From Allobosea sp. 117 (GTDB lineage Bacteria > Pseudomonadota > Alphaproteobacteria > Rhizobiales > Xanthobacteraceae): DNA of 64,000 nt. Under the pieces are notes generated by a model. That model did not search any database and was not told the DNA's origin. It saw only the letters and a list, made by a program, of their open reading frames with translations. Position 1 is the first letter of the stretch, and each line of letters opens with the position of its first letter. The stretch is from NCBI RefSeq assembly GCF_000702305.1, contig NZ_KL370890.1:70009-134008 (forward strand), given 5' to 3'. The translations under genes and the position numbers were made by a program. This document shows, piece after piece, positions 42,970 to 51,692 of this stretch.

Positions 42970-45282
42970 ATGTCGAAGTCACTTGTTGCAAGACTGTACG
43001 GAATCGCGCCTGCTGCTTGCGCAGCGATCCCTCTGCTTGGCGCTCTCGATGCGCCGGCCACGGCGCAGAGCGCCCCGGAGCGCAAGGCGTATTTCGGCGA
43101 GACGCACGTCCACACCAGTTGGTCGTTCGACGCCTACATCTTCGGCAATCACATCACCGGCCCGGCGGATGCCTACAAATACGCCAAGGGAGAGCCGATC
43201 AAGCATCCGCTCGGTTATGACGTAAAGATCACGACGCCGCTCGACTGGATGGGTGTGACCGATCATTCCGAATATGCCGGGGTCGTCCGGCTTTCGAATG
43301 ATCCGAACTCCCCCATCAGCAAGCTGCCGATCGCCGACAAGCTGAAGGTGCGGGACGCCGCCGACATCCAGCGCATCTATCTCTGGCTCGGCACCAGCAT
43401 GATCAAGGAACAGCCGATCGAGGCCCTGGTGAACCCGGAGATTTCGGACACGGTCTGGAAGGCCAACAATTCGGCCGCCGATGCCGCCAACGAGCCCGGC
43501 AAGTTCACCGCCTTCTGCTCCTATGAGTGGACGTCGAATCCCGACTTCCGGAACATGCACCGCAACATCTTCTTCAAGGACTGCGCGAAGATTCCGAGCC
43601 GCCCGTTCAGCTCGCTGGAATCGCAGGCGCCCGAGGACCTGTGGAACTGGATGGACGGCCAGCGCAAGGCCGGCAACGAGCTGCTCGCGATCTCGCACAA
43701 CGCGAACCTGTCGGGCGGACTCATGTATCCGACGGAGGTCGACTTCAAGGGGCGGCCGATCGACCAGGCTTGGGCCGAATCGCGCGATCGCAATGAGAAG
43801 CTGACCGAGATCAAGCAGATCAAGGGCGCGTCCGAGACGCACCCGCTGCTCTCGCCGAACGACGAGTTCGCCAATTACGAGATCCTCAACTACCTGCTGG
43901 GCGACCCGCAGGGACAGTTCATCACCCTCGGCGGCAGCTATGTCCGCCAGGCGCTGAAGGACGGCGTCGCGATGCAGCAGGCGCGCGGCTACAATCCGTT
44001 CAAGACCGGCGTCGTCGGCGGATCGGATTCGCACAACACGGCCGTGCCCTATCGCCAGGAGAACTTCTTCGGCGGCCATGCCCGGCTGGACGGGGCGGTC
44101 AAGGAGCGCATGGCGGGCCATAATTTCGCGGGTCTCGACGTCCGCTTCGAGAACCCCGCCGGCCTCACCGGCCTGTGGGCGGAGGAGAATACGCGTGTGT
44201 CGCTGTTCGAGGCGATGAAGCGCAAGGAGACCTTCGCCACCAGCGGCCCGCGCATCACGCTGCGCTTCTTCGGCGGCTGGGACTATGCGTCGGGCGCGAC
44301 CGACCGCGCCGACTGGGTCAAGGTCGCCTATGCCGGCGGCGTGCCGATGGGCGGCGATCTCCAGCCGCGTTCGGGCGAGAAGGCACCGACCTTCATGGTG
44401 TGGGCGGTCAAGGACCCGACCTCGAGCAATCTCGATCGCATCCAGATCGTCAAGGGATGGTCGAAGAACGGGCAGTCCTTCGAAAAGGTCTATGACGCGG
44501 TGTGGGCCGGAAACAGGAAGCCCGATCCGATAACCGGCAGGGTGCCCGCGATCGGCTCGACCGTCGACATCACGGCTGCGAGCTATACCAACACGATCGG
44601 CGCGGTGGAGCTCAAGGGCACGTGGACCGATCCGGACTTCAATCCGGCCGACGACGCCTTCTACTATGCCCGCGCCATCGCGATCCCCACGCCGCGCTGG
44701 ACAACGATCCAGGCCAAGGAGCTCGGCGTGCCCCCGCCCGAAGTCGTGCCGGCGACGGTGCAGGAGCGCGCCTGGTCCTCGCCGATCTGGTACACGCCGA
44801 CGGCCGAGCAGCGCGTCGCTGCGCAGGAGGGCACGACGGAAGCGGACCTCAAGGAACAGGGGGCGGTCGTGCTCGACGAGGCGTCGCTCAAGGCGCTGCT
44901 GGTCGGCAAATACACCTGGATCCGCAACAATGTGACCGGCGCCATCTTCAAGGTTCAGTGGGGGGAGAATGGCCAGATGCTGGTCATGAACGTCGATCCC
45001 CGCATCCCGCAGCCGTCGGAAGTGGGTGATGTGGCGGGCGGCTCCTATCTCGGCACGCCGAGCGACTACTCGATCCGTGACGGCAGGGTCGCGACCTGGT
45101 TCGGCAACCGCGAATATGAGTTCACCGTCTACAAGCTCGCTGGTGGCTCGAAAGACCTCCTGACCAGGGGCGATACCTATCTTGCCGCGCGAAGCAACGA
45201 GTTCGGCTACGCGAACTACGAGATCGTGCCGACGCCTGTGTTCCTCGGAACGGATGTCAAGGACCCGACGGTGCCGCAATGA
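42970..45282 (+). CDS. Secreted DUF3604 protein with PHP-like metal motifs
   Basis: A 770-residue protein with a signal peptide (cleavage near DAPATAQS) and a full DUF3604 domain. The metal-binding pattern resembles PHP phosphoesterases: H-x-H in [18 protein letters not shown] in [11 protein letters not shown], the histidine in [11 protein letters not shown] and DSH in [11 protein letters not shown] hydrolase acting in the periplasm is likely, but substrates of this family are unknown to me. The start is the ATG at 42970 after GGGCGGGGGCC. Its stop overlaps the next gene by 4 bp, making it the first gene of a coupled six-gene unit with a PPIase and HupE/UreJ-type proteins. Confidence 0.85.
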   Translation: MSKSLVARLYGIAPAACAAIPLLGALDAPATAQSAPERKAYFGETHVHTSWSFDAYIFGNHITGPADAYKYAKGEPIKHPLGYDVKITTPLDWMGVTDHSEYAGVVRLSNDPNSPISKLPIADKLKVRDAADIQRIYLWLGTSMIKEQPIEALVNPEISDTVWKANNSAADAANEPGKFTAFCSYEWTSNPDFRNMHRNIFFKDCAKIPSRPFSSLESQAPEDLWNWMDGQRKAGNELLAISHNANLSGGLMYPTEVDFKGRPIDQAWAESRDRNEKLTEIKQIKGASETHPLLSPNDEFANYEILNYLLGDPQGQFITLGGSYVRQALKDGVAMQQARGYNPFKTGVVGGSDSHNTAVPYRQENFFGGHARLDGAVKERMAGHNFAGLDVRFENPAGLTGLWAEENTRVSLFEAMKRKETFATSGPRITLRFFGGWDYASGATDRADWVKVAYAGGVPMGGDLQPRSGEKAPTFMVWAVKDPTSSNLDRIQIVKGWSKNGQSFEKVYDAVWAGNRKPDPITGRVPAIGSTVDITAASYTNTIGAVELKGTWTDPDFNPADDAFYYARAIAIPTPRWTTIQAKELGVPPPEVVPATVQERAWSSPIWYTPTAEQRVAAQEGTTEADLKEQGAVVLDEASLKALLVGKYTWIRNNVTGAIFKVQWGENGQMLVMNVDPRIPQPSEVGDVAGGSYLGTPSDYSIRDGRVATWFGNREYEFTVYKLAGGSKDLLTRGDTYLAARSNEFGYANYEIVPTPVFLGTDVKDPTVPQ

Positions 45283-46418
45283 GATCGGTGCCGAGGCTCG
45301 CCGCGGCGCTGCTCGGCGCCGCGCTGGTTCTGGGCGCGGGCCCCGGACGCGCGCTTGCCTGTGCGATCTGCCTGTCGGCGGTGTCCGTCACCACGGGGCA
45401 GAAGCTGGATGCCGCCGACCAGGTGGCCCTCGCGACGCCGGTCTCGGACGGCGAACGGTTCCGGATCGTGGAGGCCGTCAAGGGCGACGCTCCCCTCGGC
45501 ACGATCGTCGAGGCGAGCGCCGACCGCGCGGAAGCCGCCCCTTCCCAGGCCGGGAAGTCGTATCTGCTTGCCCGCAACGGCCTGTCCGGCCGCTGGACGA
45601 ATTTCGGCGTGATCGGCGCCGGGAACGCCAGTTGGCTGCGCGAATTCCTCAAGACCAATGACGGACTCGCGAAAGCGCCGCCGCGCGCATGGCCGGTGGC
45701 CAATACCGTTCAGGCCACTCCCGACAGCACCAACTGGCCCGAGCGGATTCTGCTGATCGCGCCCCATCTCGAAAGCGAGGATCGGCTTGCCGCCGAAATC
45801 GCCTTCGGCGAGCTCTCGCGCGCTCCCTATGAATCGATGCGCCGGCTCAAGCCCGTGCTGGATGCCGACCGGATTCGCGGCTGGATCAAGGACCCTGCGC
45901 TCTCCCGGCGTCACGATGCCTACTTCCTGCTCCTGGGCATCGCGGGCGGCAGCGACGACGTCGCGATGGTGGAGGAACGGCTCGCCACGGCCAGGGCCTC
46001 GCACGATGCGACGCATCTGGCCGCGATGCTGGCGGCCGATCTGGAATTGAGCGGTCCGTCACGCGTCGGATGGATCGAGGAGAACTATCTGGCGGACCGC
46101 AGCCGTTCCCTGCCGGAAATCGAGGCGGCGCTGCTGGCGTTCAACGTGCATGGAGGGGCCGGCGGCGTGGTTTCCCGCCAGCGCATCGTGGACGCCTATC
46201 GGAGCTTCATCCGCACGCGCACGCCGATGGCCGGGTTCGTCGCGCCCACTCTCACCGAGTGGAAGGCGTGGGATGCCGTGCCCGATTATGTCGAGGTGCT
46301 TCGATCGAACGCCGTGAAGGACCCTGCCGGGCAGTTCGCGATCCTGGTCTATCTGCGGGACAGCCCGGACGGCAGAGCACATGCGGCGGCGACGGCCTTC
46401 ACCGCACAGGCGAACTGA
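45279..46418 (+). CDS. Secreted protein with N-terminal CxxC motif and helical repeats, function unknown
   Basis: A 379-residue protein of unknown family. The signal peptide ends near GRALA and the mature protein opens [10 protein letters not shown], a CxxC motif that may bind a metal or form a disulfide. A beta-rich part follows ([20 protein letters not shown]; the phrase resembles OB/TIMP-like secreted domains), then about 200 residues of antiparallel helices that look HEAT-like. It starts inside the DUF3604 stop (ATGA) and ends 14 bp before the PPIase, so all three are probably made together and secreted. Confidence 0.7.
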   Translation: MRSVPRLAAALLGAALVLGAGPGRALACAICLSAVSVTTGQKLDAADQVALATPVSDGERFRIVEAVKGDAPLGTIVEASADRAEAAPSQAGKSYLLARNGLSGRWTNFGVIGAGNASWLREFLKTNDGLAKAPPRAWPVANTVQATPDSTNWPERILLIAPHLESEDRLAAEIAFGELSRAPYESMRRLKPVLDADRIRGWIKDPALSRRHDAYFLLLGIAGGSDDVAMVEERLATARASHDATHLAAMLAADLELSGPSRVGWIEENYLADRSRSLPEIEAALLAFNVHGGAGGVVSRQRIVDAYRSFIRTRTPMAGFVAPTLTEWKAWDAVPDYVEVLRSNAVKDPAGQFAILVYLRDSPDGRAHAAATAFTAQAN

Positions 46419-46432
46419 GCGGACACTCCGAT

Positions 46433-47422
46433 ATGAGCAGCCCTGCGGAAGATGGTCCCCGTCTCGACACCCCTTCACCCGCCCCGGAGCCGGGACAGGG
46501 CGGAGGGCGCTCATGGACCGGACGGCTCCTGCGCGAGCCGCTGCTGCATTTCGTCGTGCTTGGCGTGCTGGTGTTCGGCGGCTATCGGCTGATCGACCAC
46601 CAGCCGCAGGCGCCGGCCGGCGCCCAGCGCATCGAGATCACCAATGACGATCTGCGCCAGTTGGCCGTCGGGTGGCTCGCGCAGGGACGCGACAAGCCGA
46701 CACCCGACCAGCTCCGCGCCATGGTGGACCAAAAGGCCGTCTCGGAGATGCTGGTCCGCGAGGCGATCGCGCTCGGCCTCAACAAGGACGACGAGGTCAT
46801 CAAGCGACGCCTCGCGCAGAAGATGGACTTCCTGCTCGCCGACATCGCGGCGCTGGCTCCGCCGACCGACGAGGAGCTTGCGGCCTGGTTCGCGGCGCAC
46901 AAGGCCGAATTCACCAGGCCGCCGCGGATCCGTTTCCGTCATCTCTATTTCTCGTTCGACAAGAGAGGCGAGGGCGCGCGGGCGGCCGCCGAAGCGAGCC
47001 TCCCGCTTGTCGCCGGCCGCTCGCCCGCCTCGCTTGGAGAGACGGATGTCGCCGACCCCTTCATGTTCCGCGACTACTATGCCGACGTAACTCCCGAGCA
47101 GATGGCGAAGGAATTCGGCGGGGTATTCGCCAATGCGCTTTTCGAGTTCAAGCCGGGAGATTGGCGCGGACCGATCGAATCCGGCTATGGCTGGCATCTG
47201 GTCTGGATCGACTCCTACGAGGCCTCCCGCGTTCCGACGCTTGAGGAAGTCAGGCCGACCGTCGCCCAGGCCTGGCAGGCGGAGAAGTATCGCGAGGTCA
47301 AGCAGCGCGCGATGGACGAGATCCGCTCCCGCTACCAGGTCGTCGCCCCGTCCCTCGACAATCTCAACATGGACGACCTGACCATTGCGCCGTCGGGTCC
47401 GAGCGCTTCGGTCGCGGAATGA
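46433..47422 (+). CDS. Membrane-anchored parvulin-type peptidyl-prolyl isomerase
   Basis: A 329-residue protein with a proline-rich cytoplasmic N-terminus, one membrane anchor (REPLLHFVVLGVLVFGGY, near residues 34-52) and a periplasmic part. The helical region MVDQKAVSEMLVREAIALGL is SurA/PpiD-like, and a PpiC-like domain follows from PPRIRFRHLYFSF to GYGWHLVWID. The HLV/I-x-I/V-D end of parvulin domains is present, but the domain is shortened and activity is uncertain. The start at 46433 is the first good ATG after the previous stop. It overlaps the HupE-like gene by 4 bp. It may fold the secreted or membrane partners. Confidence 0.82.
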   Translation: MSSPAEDGPRLDTPSPAPEPGQGGGRSWTGRLLREPLLHFVVLGVLVFGGYRLIDHQPQAPAGAQRIEITNDDLRQLAVGWLAQGRDKPTPDQLRAMVDQKAVSEMLVREAIALGLNKDDEVIKRRLAQKMDFLLADIAALAPPTDEELAAWFAAHKAEFTRPPRIRFRHLYFSFDKRGEGARAAAEASLPLVAGRSPASLGETDVADPFMFRDYYADVTPEQMAKEFGGVFANALFEFKPGDWRGPIESGYGWHLVWIDSYEASRVPTLEEVRPTVAQAWQAEKYREVKQRAMDEIRSRYQVVAPSLDNLNMDDLTIAPSGPSASVAE

Positions 47423-48441
47423 CGGCGAAGCTCGTACGTCACCTGGCCGCGACGAGGCTGCTGCTCGCGATCGTCATAGCCGTTATGGGGCTGAGCGCCC
47501 CAGTGGCAGCGCATGAGGTGAGGCCCGCCTATCTGCAGATCGACCAGACGGACGCGAGCCGCTACACGATCCTGTGGAAGACGCCGCTGCTGTCCGGCAT
47601 GCCGCTCCCCGTCGTCCTGAAATTTCCCGGCGACGTGACGCATGTGATGGAGCCGCAGGAGCGGCCGCTGCCCGGCTCTATCCTGCAGAAGCGCATCATC
47701 TCCGCGCCCGGCGGCCTGGCCGGGCGTCAGATCGACTTCGTCGGGCTCCAGGCCACGATCACCGACGTTCTTGTCCGCGTGACCTGGCTCGACGGCAGAC
47801 AGGCGAGCGCGATCGTGCGACCGTCCCAGCCCTGGTACACCGTTCCCGCGGAGCAAAGCGGTTGGTCGGTCGCCTGGGAATATCTGAAGCTCGGCATCCG
47901 GCACATCTTGTACGGGCTCGATCATCTGCTGTTCGTCGCCTCGCTCATGCTGATCGTGCGCGACTGGCGCGTGCTGGTGAAGACGATCACGGCCTTCACG
48001 CTGGCCCATTCGATCACGCTCGCCCTCGCCACCTTCGGTCTCGTCACCCTGCCCGCTGCGCCGGTGGAAGCCATGATCGCGCTCAGCATCCTGCTCGTCG
48101 CCGCCGAGGCGGTGCGGATGGAGCGCGGCGAGACGAGCCTGACGATCACCTGGCCATGGGTGGTCGCCTTCGGGTTCGGGTTGCTCCACGGCTTCGGCTT
48201 CGCCGGCGCCATGGCGGATCTCGGCCTTCCGCAGCGGGACCTCCCGATGGCGCTGCTCTTCTTCAATATCGGCGTCGAAATCGGCCAACTGACGTTCATC
48301 GCCGTGCTGCTCATGGTGGGGTACTCGGCCCGCCTCATCTTCGCGTTCGGCAGACCCATGCGGATCGCCGCGGCCTACGGCATCGGCACAGTCGCGGCAT
48401 TCTGGGCGGTGGAACGCCTCGACACGATCTTTCTCGGATAG
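47419..48441 (+). CDS. HupE/UreJ_2 family membrane protein with N-terminal periplasmic domain
   Basis: A 340-residue protein. A signal segment ends PVAAHEVRPAYLQ, a periplasmic domain of about 130 residues follows, and then seven spans of the HupE/UreJ_2 family. The conserved core HILYGLDHLLFVASL carries the H-x4-G-x-D-H metal pattern, and later GLLHGFGFAGAMADLGLP and FFNIGVEIGQL are diagnostic. HupE proteins carry nickel or cobalt, or help hydrogenase or urease maturation, but neither enzyme is encoded here. The ATG overlaps the PPIase stop. Substrate is unknown. Confidence 0.85.
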   Translation: MTAKLVRHLAATRLLLAIVIAVMGLSAPVAAHEVRPAYLQIDQTDASRYTILWKTPLLSGMPLPVVLKFPGDVTHVMEPQERPLPGSILQKRIISAPGGLAGRQIDFVGLQATITDVLVRVTWLDGRQASAIVRPSQPWYTVPAEQSGWSVAWEYLKLGIRHILYGLDHLLFVASLMLIVRDWRVLVKTITAFTLAHSITLALATFGLVTLPAAPVEAMIALSILLVAAEAVRMERGETSLTITWPWVVAFGFGLLHGFGFAGAMADLGLPQRDLPMALLFFNIGVEIGQLTFIAVLLMVGYSARLIFAFGRPMRIAAAYGIGTVAAFWAVERLDTIFLG

Positions 48442-48450
48442 GAGGCTGAC

Positions 48451-49053
48451 TTGGCGTGGAACAAATACGGCGCCGTGGGCGCGATGGTCTGGCTCCTGGC
48501 CGTCGTTGCCGCCGAGCCCGTCCTCGGGCACACGGGCGAAGAGCATGGGGCCGGCGGATTCTCGAGCGGGTTCATGCATCCGCTTCTGGGGCCCGACCAC
48601 GTGATCGCCATGGTCGCCGTCGGGCTCTGGGGTGTGTTCCTCGGGGCGCCGGCCATCTGGGTCCTGCCCATCGTCTTTCCGCTGGTGATGGCGCTCGGCG
48701 GCGTGTTCGGCATGATCGAGGTGCCGCTCCCCTCGGTCGAAACTGGCATCGCCCTGTCGGCGGTAGTGCTCGGCCTCTGCGTCGCCTTCGCCGCCAAGCC
48801 GCCGCTCTGGGCGGCGGCGCTCATCGTCGGTACCTTTGCGATCTTTCACGGCTATGCCCACGGTGCAGAGATGCCGGTCGCGTCCGACGCGGTGTCCTAT
48901 GCGCTCGGCTTCGTCATCGCGACGGGGCTGCTTCATCTTTGCGGCATCGCCTTCGGCCACCTGGCCCGTTGGCCGGCCGGGAGGGTCGCCGTCCGCATGG
49001 CGGGCATCCTGATCGCGGTCATCGGCGGCGCGTATCTCACCGGCGTCGCGTGA
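48451..49053 (+). CDS. HupE/UreJ family membrane protein
   Basis: A 200-residue protein of the classical HupE/UreJ family, starting with TTG at 48451 after a perfect GGAGG spaced by 5 nt. The signal segment ends EPVLGHTGEEHGAGG, a His-rich mature N-terminus, and the metal site HPLLGPDHVIAMVAVGLWG matches HPxxGxDH. A second conserved histidine pair lies in FAIFHGYAHGAEMP. This is the most canonical of the three HupE-like proteins and the best candidate for a nickel/cobalt carrier. It lies 9 bp after the first HupE gene and overlaps the third by 4 bp. Confidence 0.87.
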   Translation: MAWNKYGAVGAMVWLLAVVAAEPVLGHTGEEHGAGGFSSGFMHPLLGPDHVIAMVAVGLWGVFLGAPAIWVLPIVFPLVMALGGVFGMIEVPLPSVETGIALSAVVLGLCVAFAAKPPLWAAALIVGTFAIFHGYAHGAEMPVASDAVSYALGFVIATGLLHLCGIAFGHLARWPAGRVAVRMAGILIAVIGGAYLTGVA

Positions 49054-49655
49054 TCCGGCGCTGCTCCGTCCTTTCGACCGGAGCCCTGCTGTGGCTGGCG
49101 CCTCGGCCGGCTCTCGCGCACGGCGCTCTGGAGGGTGCCGGCGACTTCTATGCCGGGCTTCTGCATCCGGTCGTCGTGCCTGCCGAGCTTCTGGCGCTCG
49201 TGGCGACGGGCCTGTTGATCGGCAGGGCCGGCCTCGCGACGTGCCGGTGGGCGATCCCGATGCTTGCCGGCGGCGTTGCCGTCGGGCTCGCGGCGGCGCA
49301 CGCCGTCGACGCGCTATCCGGGGCAACGACGGCGTTGATCGTGTTCGCGCTGGCCACCGCGGCGATCGTCACCACGGGGCTGCGCGCGCCCATGGGGATC
49401 GGAGTTGGTCTGGCATCGCTCACCGGCGTCGCCGTCGGGTTCGATGCGGCACCGGAACCGAACGCATGGTTCACGCTGCTCTTGACCGCCGCGGCGACAT
49501 TGCTGGGGAGCACGGCCATCGCCGCGATCCTCGCAGCGCTCGCGCTCAAGGCGGAACAGCACTGGCAGCGCATCGCGGTGCAGATTGCCGGCTCATGGAT
49601 CACCGCGAGCGCGCTGCTCTATCTCGCTTATCAATTCATGGCGCCTGCCCGGTAG
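49050..49655 (+). CDS. Divergent HupE/UreJ-like membrane protein lacking the metal motif
   Basis: A 201-residue protein beginning with GTG at 49050, overlapping the previous stop (GTGA). The translation opens IRRCSVLSTGALLWLAPRPA, a signal peptide ending LAHG, and includes GLLHPVVVPAELLALVATGL, which aligns with the HPxxGxDHxLAMxxVG block of HupE. Here the Asp-His is replaced by Ala-Glu, so the metal site is probably lost. About five or six membrane spans follow. A partner role for its intact neighbour, such as heterodimer formation, is my suggestion. Easy to miss because the initiation codon is GTG. Confidence 0.75.
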   Translation: MIRRCSVLSTGALLWLAPRPALAHGALEGAGDFYAGLLHPVVVPAELLALVATGLLIGRAGLATCRWAIPMLAGGVAVGLAAAHAVDALSGATTALIVFALATAAIVTTGLRAPMGIGVGLASLTGVAVGFDAAPEPNAWFTLLLTAAATLLGSTAIAAILAALALKAEQHWQRIAVQIAGSWITASALLYLAYQFMAPAR

Positions 49656-49860
49656 GGCTCGGGGACGCAGCTCGCTCGCGGTCGGAATGCCGAGGATGGA
49701 GCGTTGAGCCGATGTCCCCGAAGCGGACGTCGATACCCTTGCGGCGCGTTGCATCAGGGAATTTGGGAAGACCGGGACAGTGACGGCAGGTCAAGCCATG
49801 ACAGGCGAGACAATCAAGGCTCCCTGGACCAGACTGACCCGCGAAACAAAGTAGCTAAAC

Positions 49861-49889
49861 TTGACTAGCTCATTTTGTGGACATAGCGT
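49861..49889 (+). promoter_or_regulatory. Candidate sigma70-type promoter for the binding-protein operon
   Basis: TTGACT (49861-49866), a 17-nt spacer and TAGCGT (49884-49889), 27 bp before the ATG at 49916. The -35 is good and the -10 weak. The rest of the 260-bp gap after 49655 shows nothing. Confidence 0.4.
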
Positions 49890-49915
49890 CCCGCTGCCTT
49901 CCATAGGAGCAGCCA

Positions 49916-50725
49916 ATGCCCTTCAACCTTCTCGCAAGAGCCTCCACCTTCCTCACCGCATGCCTTTTCGGCCTCGCCGCCGCGCAGGCCGCGCCCGCCG
50001 ATGTCGAGCTCAACCAACCCGGCACGCTCAGCGTCTGCATCGTCGACTCGAATGCGCCGATGTCTTCCGTCGTCGATGGCAAGCTTGTCGGCTATGAGGT
50101 CTCGTTCTCCGAAGAGATCGCGAAGCGCCTCGGCCTGAAACCTGATTTCAAGTTCACGGTTTTCGAGGGAATCTTCTCCACCGTTGCCAACCATGTCTGC
50201 GACATGTCGGCTGGCTCGCACTCGATCACGCTGAAGCGGCTCGAGATCATCAACTTCTCCAGCCCGCATTTCGTCGGCTCGTTCACCATCCTCAGCAAGG
50301 CCGACAGTCCGACCAAGACCGTCGCCGACCTCGCCGGCAAGCGCCTGGGCGTTGTGGCCGCCTCGATCCAGGAGACCTACGCGAACGAGACCTACAAGAA
50401 GACCACCGTCATCCCGTTCCCGGATTCCGCGGCGATGCAGATCGCCCTGCTGTCCGGCCAGATCGACGCCGCCTTCTTCGAGGGCGGCCTCGCGGCGATC
50501 TACGTGAAGGAATCGCAGACCCCGCTGCAGGTCGTGGTGTCGATTCCCAATGACGATCAGCCCGCGGGCCTCGGCATTGCGAAGGACCGGCCCAAGCTGC
50601 TCGCCGCGGTGAACAAGGCGGTCGCCGACATGATCGCCGACGGCACCTATGCCAAGATCTACAAGGAGACGATAGGCGGCGACGTGCCCAAGCTGCCCGG
50701 TCCGGACTTCAAGCCCAGCCGCTGA
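49916..50725 (+). CDS. Family 3 periplasmic amino acid-binding protein
   Basis: A 269-residue secreted binding protein, start after AGGAGCAGCC; the signal peptide ends LAAAQA near residue 24. The mature part starts APADVELNQPGTLSVCIVDS. The family 3 pattern is present: VGYEVSFSEEIAKRLGLKPDF, DMSAGSHSITLKRLEIINFS and QIDAAFFEGG. There are two cysteines, in SVCIVDS and HVCDMS. It is the first gene of a cluster with a damaged permease, a CGNR regulator and two redox- or ligand-related proteins. Its own transporter appears incomplete here. Confidence 0.87.
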   Translation: MPFNLLARASTFLTACLFGLAAAQAAPADVELNQPGTLSVCIVDSNAPMSSVVDGKLVGYEVSFSEEIAKRLGLKPDFKFTVFEGIFSTVANHVCDMSAGSHSITLKRLEIINFSSPHFVGSFTILSKADSPTKTVADLAGKRLGVVAASIQETYANETYKKTTVIPFPDSAAMQIALLSGQIDAAFFEGGLAAIYVKESQTPLQVVVSIPNDDQPAGLGIAKDRPKLLAAVNKAVADMIADGTYAKIYKETIGGDVPKLPGPDFKPSR

Positions 50726-50742
50726 ACCACCGAGACACCTGG

Positions 50743-50770
50743 CGTGGGTGCGTTTTGCGGCGCACCCACG
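50743..50770 (+). repeat. Strong hairpin between binding-protein and permease remnant
   Basis: Perfect 10-bp arms CGTGGGTGCG (50743-50752) and CGCACCCACG (50761-50770) with an 8-nt loop, 18 bp after the binding-protein stop. No T-tract on the right side. It is likely an mRNA-stabilising stem that favours expression of the binding protein. Confidence 0.6.
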
Positions 50771-50807
50771 GCCCGGCCGAGCGACGCCAAGGGAGACTGG
50801 GCCGTCC

Positions 50808-51104
50808 ATGGGATTCTGGAACACGTTCTTCAATTCCAGCTACATGCTGGCCGTGCTGCCTGAGATCATCCGGGTCGGCATCATCAACACGTTGAGCATC
50901 TCGATCGCGGCGACCATCGTCGGCATCCTCATCGGCATGCCCATGTCGCTTCTTGCGCTTTCCCGCGTCGCCGTTATCCGGGCGCTGGGCGAGATCGCGG
51001 CCGATCTCGTCACGGGCGTGAAGCCGGCTTTCGATCTCGCTCCCTTCGCCATCCCGTCCAGCCTCTATACATCCTCCGTCCCGCGTCAGATGTTCGTGCC
51101 CTGA
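50808..51104 (+). pseudogene. Truncated amino acid ABC permease (HisM/GlnP type)
   Basis: Only 98 codons, where family members have about 220. The N-terminal 65 residues are permease-like: FFNSSYMLAVLPEIIRVGII and NTLSISIAATIVGILIGMPMSLLALS form the first two spans. After VTGVKPAF the similarity stops; the FRGTP region, the EAA loop and later spans are missing. It ends with a stop at 51104 just before the CGNR gene. The break is an internal deletion or replacement rather than one frameshift, since no continuation is seen in other frames. Probably non-functional. Confidence 0.65.
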
Positions 51105-51125
51105 CAACCTCCAAAGGTACGAAGA

Positions 51126-51692
51126 ATGTCGATGCTGATCCCCGATACCGTCCGTTCGCTGGGCGTGTGCGCCGAACTCGTGAACTACGAGGACGGAGCG
51201 GAAACCGGCATGGTCACCAAGGAATGGGCCGTCTCCATGATCCGGCGCTACAAGATGTCCTATGTCGGCCCGCTCGACGAAGCCGTTCGGGCCCGGCTGC
51301 ATGCCCTTGGTCCGGAGTTCCGCCCGCTCTTCGACATGAAGGAGGGCCAGCTCGCGGACTGGGCCAACGCGACCGTAAGGAAGCTGCGCATCTATCCGCA
51401 GATCGTGACGCATGACGATCTCGGCTGGCACATCCACTATTTCGAGGCCGACACCCCCCTCGTCGACCGCATCCGCGGCTCCACCGCCATGGCTGCCATG
51501 GACGTGGTCCAGCGCGGCGAGGCGCGCCGGCTGCGGGTCTGCACGGCGGTGGATTGCGACAACGTCTTCCTCGATACCACGCGCAACCTGTCGAAGGTCT
51601 TCTGCGATCCGGCAAGCTGCGGAAACCGCATGCACGGAATGCGCTTTCGTCAGCGCAACCGTGTCAGGGAACAGCAAGGCCCGACACAATGA
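51126..51692 (+). CDS. CGNR zinc-finger (ABATE domain) regulator-like protein
   Basis: A 188-residue protein with an N-terminal ABATE-like domain of about 120 residues and a C-terminal CGNR zinc finger: C-TAVDC, FLDTTRNLSK and FCDPASCGNRMH give the four cysteines and the CGNR signature. These proteins are thought to be DNA-binding regulators with a ligand-sensing ABATE domain. It follows the permease remnant by 21 bp and overlaps the FAD oxidoreductase gene by 4 bp, so it may control this cluster. Confidence 0.8.
   Translation: MSMLIPDTVRSLGVCAELVNYEDGAETGMVTKEWAVSMIRRYKMSYVGPLDEAVRARLHALGPEFRPLFDMKEGQLADWANATVRKLRIYPQIVTHDDLGWHIHYFEADTPLVDRIRGSTAMAAMDVVQRGEARRLRVCTAVDCDNVFLDTTRNLSKVFCDPASCGNRMHGMRFRQRNRVREQQGPTQ

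Noticed and set aside
42979..45279. A 766-codon minus-strand frame opposite DUF3604.
   Set aside because: Shadow of the DUF3604 gene; Arg/Asp/Val/Leu-rich sequence with no family.
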